The position numbers and the translations under genes are program-made. A stretch of 64,000 bases of DNA from an uncultured Muribaculaceae bacterium (GTDB taxonomy: Bacteria; Bacteroidota; Bacteroidia; Bacteroidales; Muribaculaceae), in NCBI GenBank assembly GCA_947629175.1, contig CANRCT010000002.1, positions 1 through 64,000 of the forward strand, read 5' to 3'. The notes beneath the pieces are model-generated. The model did no database searches. It had not been told where the DNA came from and was given only the letters and a program-made list of their open reading frames with translations. This document shows, piece after piece, positions 7,910 through 16,608 of the stretch (its first letter is position 1; each line of letters opens with the position of its first letter).

Positions 7910-9205
7910 ATGGAACACAATGCCTACATTTCCGACCTCTGCACATTTCTCGACTCGTCGCCTGTCAACTTTCTGGCTGTCGACACTGTGCGCCGGCGCC
8001 TCGACGCTGAAGGATTCGAACGCCTCGACCTCCGCGAAGCATGGGAGATAAGCCATGGCGGACGCTACTACGTCACCAAAAACGACTCAGCCATTTTCGC
8101 TTTCACCGTCGGCGATTCCGACCCCGAAGACGGATTTCGTATCATAGCCGCACACAGCGATTCGCCGGGATTCCGCATAAAACCCAACTGCGAAATGCTG
8201 TGCGACGGCAATATTGTGAAACTCAACACGGAAGTGTACGGCGGCCCGATACTCTACACGTGGTTTGACCGCCCGCTCTCGATAGCCGGACGCGTCATAC
8301 TCCGAGGGCAGGATCCGCTTCGTCCCCTGACAAGGCTTGTGAGGTTCGACCGACCCTTGCTGACCATACCTCATCTGGCCATTCATTTCAACCGTTCGGT
8401 CAACGAAGGCAATCCGCTTTCCAAGCAGAAGGACATGCTCCCCGTCATTGGCCGTGTGGACCAAGCCGGTGATGAGAAGGGACTTGTAAGAAGACTTGTG
8501 GCCGAAGAACTGAATGTCGATCAGGAGATGATCATAGACTATGATCTCTCGCTCTACGACACGACTCCGGCCTGCACAACGGGGCTGAATGACGAGTTCA
8601 TAACGTCGGGGCGCATCGACGATCTGTCGATGGTGCATGCCGCGATGACTGCCCTGCTGGAGTCGGATACGGAAGGAGCAATCAAGGTAATGGCGATCTT
8701 CGACAACGAAGAGACCGGCAGCGGCACTAAGCAGGGAGCGGCCTCCCCGGTGCTCCACAACATCCTCAAGCGGATATGCAATTCGCTGGGCTGGACTGAG
8801 GAAGCGTTCCTGATAAGCATAGCGTCGTCGTTCATGGTGTCGGCCGACAATGCCCATGCGGTTCATCCCAATTATGCCGAGAAGCAGGATCCGACCAATC
8901 ACCCTGTGCTCGGAGGCGGCCCTGTTATAAAGATCAATGCCAACTGCAAATATATGACCGATGCCGACAGCGCCGCCGTGTTCCGCAGCATCTGCGAGGA
9001 AGCCGGAGTGCCATGCCAGTATTTCGTCAACCACAGCGATGTGGCCGGAGGATCCACGCTTGGCAACATACTCACTTCGCAGCTTGATCTCCGCGGCGTC
9101 GACATGGGAGCGGGCGTATGGGCAATGCACTCCGTGCGCGAGACAGCCTCGACTGCCGACCACGTCAACATTATCCGCGCATTCCGCACATTCTACGGTA
9201 TCTGA
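7910..9205 (+). CDS. M18 family aminopeptidase
   Basis: FRIIAAHSDSPGFRIKPN, SGRIDDLSMVHAAM, MAIFDNEETGSGTKQGA, VNHSDVAGGSTLGNI: M18 metal-binding motifs. Confidence 0.94.
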   Translation: MEHNAYISDLCTFLDSSPVNFLAVDTVRRRLDAEGFERLDLREAWEISHGGRYYVTKNDSAIFAFTVGDSDPEDGFRIIAAHSDSPGFRIKPNCEMLCDGNIVKLNTEVYGGPILYTWFDRPLSIAGRVILRGQDPLRPLTRLVRFDRPLLTIPHLAIHFNRSVNEGNPLSKQKDMLPVIGRVDQAGDEKGLVRRLVAEELNVDQEMIIDYDLSLYDTTPACTTGLNDEFITSGRIDDLSMVHAAMTALLESDTEGAIKVMAIFDNEETGSGTKQGAASPVLHNILKRICNSLGWTEEAFLISIASSFMVSADNAHAVHPNYAEKQDPTNHPVLGGGPVIKINANCKYMTDADSAAVFRSICEEAGVPCQYFVNHSDVAGGSTLGNILTSQLDLRGVDMGAGVWAMHSVRETASTADHVNIIRAFRTFYGI

Positions 9206-9254
9206 CCGTAGGTTTCATCTATTACATCCGCCATATCAGCAGCCGATGCCATCG

Positions 9255-10193
9255 CTACAAGGCTGCAGATATGGCGGCTATCGTCACTGCAGCGAGAATA
9301 ACAGCCAGCACCTCCGCGCGCCGGGCCACTTTCAAGGCCTTCTCCGCATCGCTGCTTGTGATCGGCCGCGGATCCGTTCCGATATACGGCTTGTAGACTG
9401 CCTCACCGAAATAATCGTGCGTACCGCCGAAACGACAGCCCAGCACTCCGGCCATCGCAGCCTCGGGCCATCCTGAATTGGGACTTGCATGGCACCGTCC
9501 GAAACGCATGACGAATTTCCACAGTCGGGGTCGCCCTGCGGCAAGGATTATCAGAAAAGCGGTAAGCCGAGCCGGTATCCAGTTGGCGATATCGTCGATA
9601 CGCGCAGCCCAGCGGCCGAACTCAATAAAACGTTCGCTGCGATAGGCTATCATTGAATCGAGCGTATTGACCATCTTATAAGCAAGCATCCCCGGGATGC
9701 CAAGCAACACATACCAGAATAGCGGAGCAACTACTCCGTCCGACAGGTTTTCGGCCAACGTCTCAAGAGCCGCAGTGGCGACCTCCTGCTCCGAAAGCGA
9801 ACCGGTGTCACGCCCCACGATCCGGCTGACCTGACGCCGGCCGTCGGCAAGCGACCGGTCGAGAGCCCTGAACACTCCGGCGACCTCTCTTGCAAGTGTT
9901 GTACCAGCCAGACAATAGAACACTGTGATAACACAAAGCGCCACCTCAGCAATCATATAGTGATCAAGCGACCGCGCGATACACCATGCGGCGACAAATG
10001 TCAGCACGATGAGCGATACTGCCGTAAAAGCCCCTTTAGTCACCCTGTGAGAGCCATGATTGAACCGCCGCTCCATAAAAGCTATCGACTTTCCCATCCC
10101 CACTACCGGATGAGGGAGCCATGACGGATCGCCGATCATAAGATCGAGCAGCCATCCGGCGACAAGTCCTGTCAGCAATACTTCCGAGCCCAT
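9255..10193 (-). CDS. cbiB: Adenosylcobinamide-phosphate synthase (CbiB/CobD)
   Basis: GWLLDLMIGDPSWLPHPVVGMGKSIAFMERRFN...ENLSDGVVAPLFWYVLLGIPGMLAYKMVNTLDSMIAYRSER. Confidence 0.94.
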   Translation of the reverse strand: MGSEVLLTGLVAGWLLDLMIGDPSWLPHPVVGMGKSIAFMERRFNHGSHRVTKGAFTAVSLIVLTFVAAWCIARSLDHYMIAEVALCVITVFYCLAGTTLAREVAGVFRALDRSLADGRRQVSRIVGRDTGSLSEQEVATAALETLAENLSDGVVAPLFWYVLLGIPGMLAYKMVNTLDSMIAYRSERFIEFGRWAARIDDIANWIPARLTAFLIILAAGRPRLWKFVMRFGRCHASPNSGWPEAAMAGVLGCRFGGTHDYFGEAVYKPYIGTDPRPITSSDAEKALKVARRAEVLAVILAAVTIAAISAAL

Positions 10194-11185
10194 ATCTTCA
10201 GTTGATCAAGCAGAATATCATTCTCTTCCGGCCGCTGCGCGGCGATACGGAAATGTCCCGATGTGAGACCGGAGAAATTCGATGCATCCCGTATAAGCAA
10301 TCCCCTGCTCTCCACAAGCCATTCCTTGAGGGCGGCCGCCGATCCGCGGGGCATCCGGCATAAAAAGAAATTCGTTTCGGAGGGCGTCACCTCATAGCCC
10401 ATCCCAGCAATCTCATGCTGAATCCTGCGGCTCTCGGAGAGGATCATGTCTACCGGAATGAAGGGAGGATTCTCGATAAGAAACTCCGCGCAATCCGCAG
10501 CAAGCGCATTCACAGCCCACGGCATGCGATGACGACGAAGGCGGCTGATTGTATCAGCGCATGCCGTCACATACCCAACCCGGAGACCCGGCACACAGCA
10601 CTGCTTGGTCAGCGAGTGCAACATCACTACATTATGCAGCCGAGCCATCGCCACGATATCCGGACGCGACGCCTTGCAATAATCGGCATATGCCGTATCG
10701 ATCACAAACATGACCTCCGGACGGCTTACTATAAGATCGGTCAGGAACGAAGCCTCAAGAACATGGCCGTCGGGATTGTTGGGATTGCAGATCCACACGA
10801 TATCCGATAGCGCAGCCGCTTTCGCAGCATCATGGAAATAAACCGGTACATTACCGGCCGCAAAGCAGGCATCAGCATATTCAGAAAAGGTAGGACCTAC
10901 GATACCGTTTCTCCCCACGGCAGCGATATTTCGCGCTATTGTATATATCGCATCCGTCACGCCGGCCGTTACCATCACCTCTTCATCGCGCAGACCAAGA
11001 CGCGACGCTATGTGACGCTCAAGCCGATAAGGTTCAGGTTCAGGATATGACGCCACGAAATCAAGTCGCGACGCTATAAAACGTTTCAACGGCTCATAGT
11101 CGGCATGTTGCCATATGTTGGTGGAGAAATTCACCCGGATCCTCCCGCCATAGCGGTAAAGATCATCGCCATGCCCTTCAGTCAT
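10172..11185 (-). CDS. PLP-dependent aminotransferase, threonine-phosphate decarboxylase-like (CobD/CobC type)
   Basis: Class I/II aminotransferase fold with HSLTKQCCVPGLRVGY lysine motif, between cbiB and cbiP homologues; overlaps both neighbours. Confidence 0.85.
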   Translation of the reverse strand: MTEGHGDDLYRYGGRIRVNFSTNIWQHADYEPLKRFIASRLDFVASYPEPEPYRLERHIASRLGLRDEEVMVTAGVTDAIYTIARNIAAVGRNGIVGPTFSEYADACFAAGNVPVYFHDAAKAAALSDIVWICNPNNPDGHVLEASFLTDLIVSRPEVMFVIDTAYADYCKASRPDIVAMARLHNVVMLHSLTKQCCVPGLRVGYVTACADTISRLRRHRMPWAVNALAADCAEFLIENPPFIPVDMILSESRRIQHEIAGMGYEVTPSETNFFLCRMPRGSAAALKEWLVESRGLLIRDASNFSGLTSGHFRIAAQRPEENDILLDQLKIWARKYC

Positions 11186-12662
11186 ACCGCATGATATTAT
11201 AAATCATCTCCATGTCAAGACATCCGCGCAGTCGCGCTGCGAGAAGATCATACTGCTCCTGACGGTAACGCCGGTAGTCGCTGACTTTCCCTTCCGACGC
11301 AGGTAGAAGCCACGCTATTACCTCCGGATTATCGAGAAATCCGTGAAGATAGGTTCCAAGACAGTTGCCGCGGCGACATCCGTCGGCCGTGCCGTCCGAC
11401 AGCACGCACAGCGGATCTGCTCCATGAGCGAGGGTCGTGCGCCCCATGTGGATTTCATAGCCCTCCCCACATAGATGCCGGTTGTCCGCTTCCATTGCAA
11501 AACGGATCTGTCGGGTCCGTTTGTCGCCCGACATGACAGTTGTCACCGGAAGGAGACCGAGTCCGGCCACACATCCCGGCGAACCCTCCACCCCGTCAGG
11601 ATCATCCACTGTGCGGCCCATCATCTGATAGCCGCCGCAGATACCTGCTATCTTTGTCCCACTCTGAGCCACCGACCTGACGGCTCCGGCCATGCCGCTC
11701 TCCTCAAGCCAGCGAAGATCGCTGACGGTCGTTTTCGTGCCGGGAATCACGACCATATCCGCTCCTTCGAGAGCAGAAGGATCGATGGTATAATAGACAT
11801 TGATACCTTCGGAATGCTCCAGAGCGTCGAAATCCGTAAAATTCGATATATGCGGAAGTCGAATCACCGCTACGTTGACAAATCCAGCTCTCGCGCATTT
11901 CGGCTTCCGTTCGAGCGACACCGAGTCCTCCTCTTCAATATGTATATCAGTCATAAACGGCACAACTCCGACCACCGGAACACCGCAACACTCCTCAAGC
12001 ATTCGCCGCCCACGGTCAAAGAGCCGCAGGTCGCCCCTGAATTTGTTGACGATAATTCCCTTGATCAGCGGCCTGAACCGCTCGGGCTGCAACATGATCG
12101 AACCATAGGCCGCCGCAAATACCCCGCCACGGTCGATATCCGCCACAAGCACCACAGCCGCCCCGGCATACTCGGCCATCGGCATGTTGACTATGTCGGT
12201 ATCCAACAGATTGAGCTCGGCAATACTCCCCGCTCCCTCCATGACAATGGGATTATAACGCCCCGACAGGCGCGAGAACGCATCACAGACACGGCGGCGT
12301 AGATCGGATCTCACCGACGGCTCATAAAGTCGTCGGGACGTAAAGCAACCCTCCGGGCGCCCGTCTGCCACGACCTGACACGTGGAATCGCTCTGAGGCT
12401 TAAGAAGCACCGGGTTCATGTCGGTATGACATGCCACACCTGCAGCTTCAGCCTGCACCGCCTGCGCGCGCCCGATCTCAAAGCCCTCGGGAGTAGCATA
12501 GGAATTAAGCGCCATATTCTGAGCCTTGAACGGCGCCGGGCTGTAACCGTCCTGACGGAATATGCGGCACAGACCGGCGGCAAGCATACTCTTGCCTACA
12601 TCGCTGCCCGTCCCGCCGAGCATCAGCGGACGCAAACGTTTCAGATCCGCTGCCATTGCCAT
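11178..12662 (-). CDS. cobQ: Cobyric acid synthase
   Basis: LRPLMLGGTGSDVGKSMLAAGLCRIF, FKAQNMALNSYATPEGFEIGRAQAVQA, AGICGGYQMMGRTV. The track's 12692 start is a TTG; ATG at 12662 (or 12656) preferred. Confidence 0.94.
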   Translation of the reverse strand: MAMAADLKRLRPLMLGGTGSDVGKSMLAAGLCRIFRQDGYSPAPFKAQNMALNSYATPEGFEIGRAQAVQAEAAGVACHTDMNPVLLKPQSDSTCQVVADGRPEGCFTSRRLYEPSVRSDLRRRVCDAFSRLSGRYNPIVMEGAGSIAELNLLDTDIVNMPMAEYAGAAVVLVADIDRGGVFAAAYGSIMLQPERFRPLIKGIIVNKFRGDLRLFDRGRRMLEECCGVPVVGVVPFMTDIHIEEEDSVSLERKPKCARAGFVNVAVIRLPHISNFTDFDALEHSEGINVYYTIDPSALEGADMVVIPGTKTTVSDLRWLEESGMAGAVRSVAQSGTKIAGICGGYQMMGRTVDDPDGVEGSPGCVAGLGLLPVTTVMSGDKRTRQIRFAMEADNRHLCGEGYEIHMGRTTLAHGADPLCVLSDGTADGCRRGNCLGTYLHGFLDNPEVIAWLLPASEGKVSDYRRYRQEQYDLLAARLRGCLDMEMIYNIMRYD

Positions 12663-12716
12663 ACCGCAATCCCGGAGCGTACTTCCGGCCAAATATCAAT
12701 CATAGGTAACATATCG

Positions 12717-12746
12717 CAAAATTACTCATATTTTTCCTTAACTTTG
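12717..12746. promoter_or_regulatory. Divergent -7 elements: minus TAATTTTG (12724-12717) and plus TAACTTTG (12739-12746)
   Basis: Both match TAnnTTTG, 14 bp apart, between divergent cobQ and the symporter gene. Confidence 0.6.
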
Positions 12747-12750
12747 CAAA

Positions 12751-13944
12751 ATGAAGACCAAGATACGCCACATGGGGCTGCTCCCCCGCATCATTATCGC
12801 AATAGCTCTCGGCATAGCCATAGGCTGGATATCGCCGGAATGGGCCGCAAGGGTATGCGCCACTTTCAACGACATCTTCTCACAGTTCCTCGGATTCCTG
12901 ATACCGCTGATCATTGTGGGATTTGTAACGCCGGCCATCGGCGACATCGGCATCCGTGCCGGCAAAATGCTCGTAGTCACGCTTCTTCTCGCCTACGGCG
13001 CTACACTGTTGGCCGGATATACTTCATATTTCACCGGCATATGGCTCTTCCCCTCGATGATAGGACAGGACGAAACCATGATCGCGGTCGAGCAGGGAAG
13101 CGCCACCATCGAACCATACTTCACAGTCGGAATGCCTCCGCTGATGGGAGTGATGACAGCGCTGGTGGCAGCTTTTGTAGTCGGTCTCGGGATAGCCGTC
13201 ACATCGGCCGACGTGCTCCGGTCGGCTTTCGCCGAATTCAGGTCGATCGTGGAACTCACCATCCGCAAGGCCGTAGTGCCCCTGCTGCCTTTCTATATCT
13301 TCGGAATATTTCTGACCATGACAGTGTCAGGACAGGTCGGCACTATACTCATATCGTTTGCGAAGGTCATAGCCGTGATATTCGGCATACACGTTTTCAT
13401 CCTTGTTTTCCAATATTGTATCGCCTCATTGTTTGCCCGTAAAAACCCGTTCAGAATGCTCTGGACCATGATGCCGGCATATTTCACCGCACTCGGCACA
13501 TCATCGTCGGCCGCTACGATTCCGGTGACGCTGCGCCAGACGATCAAGATGGGGGTAAGCGAGGATGTAGCGGGCTTTGTAGTGCCATTGTGCGCGACTG
13601 TACATATGTCGGGAAGCGCCCTCAAACTTGTAGCCTGCTCCATGGCTCTCATGATCATGCAGGGCATGCCGTTCGACATAGGCATGTTCAGCCACTTCAT
13701 CATAATGCTCGGTATCACGATCGTGGCAGCTCCTGGCATCCCGGGAGGCGCCATAATGGCATCGCTCGGACTGCTGACGTCGATACTCGGATTCAGCGAG
13801 GCACAGAACGCGCTGATGATAGCTCTCTACATATCAATGGACAGCTTCGGCACAGCATGCAACGTCACAGGCGACGGCGCTCTGGCCTCGATAATCGACC
13901 GCTTTTTCCGCCCGAAACCCCGCAAAATAGCGTCTATCGTCTGA
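12751..13944 (+). CDS. Dicarboxylate/amino acid:cation symporter (DAACS family)
   Basis: FLIPLIIVGFVTPAIGDIG, YFTALGTSSSAATIPVTLRQTIKMGVSEDVAGFVVPLCATVHMSGSAL: DAACS signature. Confidence 0.92.
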   Translation: MKTKIRHMGLLPRIIIAIALGIAIGWISPEWAARVCATFNDIFSQFLGFLIPLIIVGFVTPAIGDIGIRAGKMLVVTLLLAYGATLLAGYTSYFTGIWLFPSMIGQDETMIAVEQGSATIEPYFTVGMPPLMGVMTALVAAFVVGLGIAVTSADVLRSAFAEFRSIVELTIRKAVVPLLPFYIFGIFLTMTVSGQVGTILISFAKVIAVIFGIHVFILVFQYCIASLFARKNPFRMLWTMMPAYFTALGTSSSAATIPVTLRQTIKMGVSEDVAGFVVPLCATVHMSGSALKLVACSMALMIMQGMPFDIGMFSHFIIMLGITIVAAPGIPGGAIMASLGLLTSILGFSEAQNALMIALYISMDSFGTACNVTGDGALASIIDRFFRPKPRKIASIV

Positions 13945-13946
13945 TC

Positions 13947-15173
13947 TCACAAAAGCAGACAGGCGTCGCCGTAGCTCAGAAAACGGAAGCTGTCGGCCAT
14001 CGCCTGCTCATACATCTTTCGCCAGTCACCACCAGTAAAAGCCGAGACAAGAAGCAACAGCGTCGACTTCGGCTGATGGAAATTCGTCACCATCGCATCG
14101 ACAACCCGATATTTATATCCGGGCGCGATAATGATACGTGTATCGGCAGTAAACACGTCGCTCCCCTCCCGATACATTATGTCAAGAAGATGTCCCATCG
14201 CCTCTTTCCGGCTCATCAAAGGCTCGCCGCACTCGTAGGGATACCACTGCGGAAGCTCGTCGAGCGACTCACCACGCGATGCCTTGACGCCTAGCCAGTA
14301 AAGGCTCTCGAGAGTGCGCACAGATGTGGTGCCGACAGCGACCACACGACGCGACGTTTCCGCAAGAGCCTCTATCAGTTCGCGGCCTACGCTTATAAAC
14401 TCGCTGTGCATCGGATGACCTCCGATCGTGTCGGCTTTTACCGGCTGAAAAGTGCCTGCTCCGACATGAAGCGTCAGCTCGCGCAGGTCGATCCCCCGCT
14501 TGCGCAGAGTCTCAAACAGTGATGGCGTGAAATGCAGACCGGCTGTCGGGGCCGCCACCGACCCCTGTATGCGGGAATAGACAGTCTGATAGTCGTCAAT
14601 ATCGCTCTCCTCTGTCGCACGGTTGAGATATGGAGGTATCGGAAGCTCTCCGGCCGCCCCGATTATCTGTGAGAACGTGACCGACGGATTGTCCCACTCG
14701 AATCCGATCACCGATGAAGCCCCCTCACGCTCAAGTCTTCTTGCTGCAAGCGTGACCATGCCGGCACCAGCTACATCTACGGCCATTGTCACTGCCCCAT
14801 CTTTCCATTTCTTGCTGTTGCCGACAAAACAGCGCCACGAGCAGCCGCCATGCGAAGCGAACGAGCGTTCGTAGTCGGCCGGAGCTACCGGTTCAAGGCA
14901 GAACACCTCTATCCGGGCGCCATGCTCGTCAGATCCCTTGCGGAAACGCAACCGGGCATTAATCACCCTCGTGTTGTTCATCACAAGCATGTCGTCAGGC
15001 GAAAGCAATCCTGGAAGCTCTGAAAAAATCCGCTCCTCCAGGGCGCCGTCGGCACGACGAACCATCAGGCGGCATTCATCGCGCTTGGCGAGAGGATGAC
15101 GTGCAATGAGACTGTCGGGCAAAGGATAGTCGAAATCATCGATCGATATAAGTCGGGGATCTGTCATTGTCAT
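13947..15173 (-). CDS. queA: S-adenosylmethionine:tRNA ribosyltransferase-isomerase
   Basis: DFDYPLPDSLIARHPLAKRDECRLMV...AAPTAGLHFTPSLFETLRKRGIDLRELTLHVGAGTFQPVK...TNFHQPKSTLLLLVSAFTG. Start moved from 15188 because that codon sits at a TAATTTTG promoter element. Confidence 0.95.
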   Translation of the reverse strand: MTMTDPRLISIDDFDYPLPDSLIARHPLAKRDECRLMVRRADGALEERIFSELPGLLSPDDMLVMNNTRVINARLRFRKGSDEHGARIEVFCLEPVAPADYERSFASHGGCSWRCFVGNSKKWKDGAVTMAVDVAGAGMVTLAARRLEREGASSVIGFEWDNPSVTFSQIIGAAGELPIPPYLNRATEESDIDDYQTVYSRIQGSVAAPTAGLHFTPSLFETLRKRGIDLRELTLHVGAGTFQPVKADTIGGHPMHSEFISVGRELIEALAETSRRVVAVGTTSVRTLESLYWLGVKASRGESLDELPQWYPYECGEPLMSRKEAMGHLLDIMYREGSDVFTADTRIIIAPGYKYRVVDAMVTNFHQPKSTLLLLVSAFTGGDWRKMYEQAMADSFRFLSYGDACLLL

Positions 15174-15308
15174 TATATTTGGGTGCAAAATTAGCGAAAA
15201 GCCTTCGAATTACATCTGCCGGAGGTCATATTACTTAAGCCTGATAATGCCGATGACCCACAAAATGCCACATAATCAGCCATCACAGCGCAAAAAAACC
15301 TCTCTACA

Positions 15309-15340
15309 TTTGGCCAAACCACGGGAAAAGCGTAACTTTG
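15309..15340 (+). promoter_or_regulatory. Promoter TTTG-N20-TAACTTTG upstream of rplS
   Basis: TTTG 15309-15312, 20-nt spacer, TAACTTTG 15333-15340. Confidence 0.8.
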
Positions 15341-15424
15341 CAGCCGAATTCGTAATCTCTGGCAGGACATGCAGCCTGGCCATATTGCGACTAATATGTT
15401 AACATTTTAATTAAAACGATCACA

Positions 15425-15784
15425 ATGGATTTAATTAAAGTTGTCGAGGAAGCTTATGCTACCGGCAAGAAACATCCCGAATTCGGCCCCGGCGACACCA
15501 TCACCGTGGCATACCGCATCAAAGAGGGTAACAAAGAGCGTATCCAGCAGTATCGCGGTGTGGTAATCCGTATTTCGGGCGACGGCGACAAGAAGCGGTT
15601 CACCGTCCGCAAAATGAGCGACAATATCGGCGTGGAGCGTATCTTCCCCATCGAGTCGCCGTTTATCGACTCTATCACCGTCAACAAGTATGGCAAGGTG
15701 CGTCGCGCCAAACTTTACTATCTCCGCGGCCTGACCGGCAAGAAGGCCCGCATCAAGGAGCGCCGCGTCAACGCAGCGAAGTAA
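15425..15784 (+). CDS. rplS: 50S ribosomal protein L19
   Basis: [30 protein letters not shown]...[52 protein letters not shown]. Confidence 0.97.
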   Translation: MDLIKVVEEAYATGKKHPEFGPGDTITVAYRIKEGNKERIQQYRGVVIRISGDGDKKRFTVRKMSDNIGVERIFPIESPFIDSITVNKYGKVRRAKLYYLRGLTGKKARIKERRVNAAK

Positions 15785-15812
15785 AATTCATCGCCATCAC
15801 GACAAAAAACAT

Positions 15813-15849
15813 CCGGGCAGTCCCGGGGATAAATTCCCCGACTGCCCGG
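15813..15849 (+). terminator. Intrinsic terminator after rplS
   Basis: ccgggcagtcccgggg-ataaatt-ccccgactgcccgg hairpin followed by ctttgtttt. Confidence 0.85.
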
Positions 15850-15874
15850 CTTTGTTTTACAGGATTATTTCTTC

Positions 15875-16582
15875 TCAGGCTTCGGCCTCAGCTTCGGGAG
15901 CGATGAGCTTATAGCCCTTGCCGTGGATGTTGATGATCTCGATTGACGGATCGTCACGCAGATGCTTGCGGAGCTTCGTAATATAGACGTCCATCGAACG
16001 GGCATTGAAATAATTGTCGTCGATCCAGATCGTTTTCAGAGCAAAGTTGCGCTCCAGTATCTCGTTGACATGAGCGCAGAGCAGACTCAGAAGCTCCGAC
16101 TCCTTGGTGGTCAGCTTAGTCATCTTGTCACCGATCATAAGAGTCTGTTTCTGTGTATCGAACGTAAACTTGCCGATCTTATACATCGTGATTTCCTTGC
16201 CCTTCTTGCCTTTTACGCGACGGAGTATGGCCTCGATTCTGAATACGAGCTCCTCCATCGAGAACGGTTTGGTGATATAGTCGTCGGCGCCGATCTTGAA
16301 GCCTTCAAGAATATCTTCCTTGATTGATTTCGCGGTCAGGAAGATGATAGGCACTTCCGAATTGACCGTGCGGATTTCCTGTGCGAGCGCGAAACCATCC
16401 TTCTTGGGCATCATCACGTCAAGCACACACAAGTCGTATTTACCTTTCAGGAAAGCCTTGTAGCCGCTTTCGCCATCAGCGAAGAGATCGGCATTGTAGC
16501 CTTTGGCCTGCAGGTATTCACGGAGGAGCATTCCGAGATTCTCGTCGTCCTCACATAGCAGTATACGCAGTCGTTCTTCCAT
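15875..16582 (-). CDS. rprY: Response regulator, OmpR family (RprY-like)
   Basis: LRILLCEDDENLGMLLREYLQAKGYNADLFADGESG...DLCVLDVMMPKKDGFALA...winged-helix C-terminus with YITKLRKHLRDDPSIEIINIHGKGYKL; paired with the upstream kinase. Confidence 0.9.
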   Translation of the reverse strand: MEERLRILLCEDDENLGMLLREYLQAKGYNADLFADGESGYKAFLKGKYDLCVLDVMMPKKDGFALAQEIRTVNSEVPIIFLTAKSIKEDILEGFKIGADDYITKPFSMEELVFRIEAILRRVKGKKGKEITMYKIGKFTFDTQKQTLMIGDKMTKLTTKESELLSLLCAHVNEILERNFALKTIWIDDNYFNARSMDVYITKLRKHLRDDPSIEIINIHGKGYKLIAPEAEAEA

Positions 16583-16608
16583 AATATATAATATTTATGT
16601 GTTGATAT

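Noticed and set aside
8087-9163. 358-aa minus-strand ORF
   Set aside because: Fully antisense to the clear M18 aminopeptidase; composition is a reflection of the coding strand.
12663-12750. Cobalamin riboswitch upstream of cobQ
   Set aside because: The intergenic region is too short and contains only promoter elements; no B12-box-like sequence seen.
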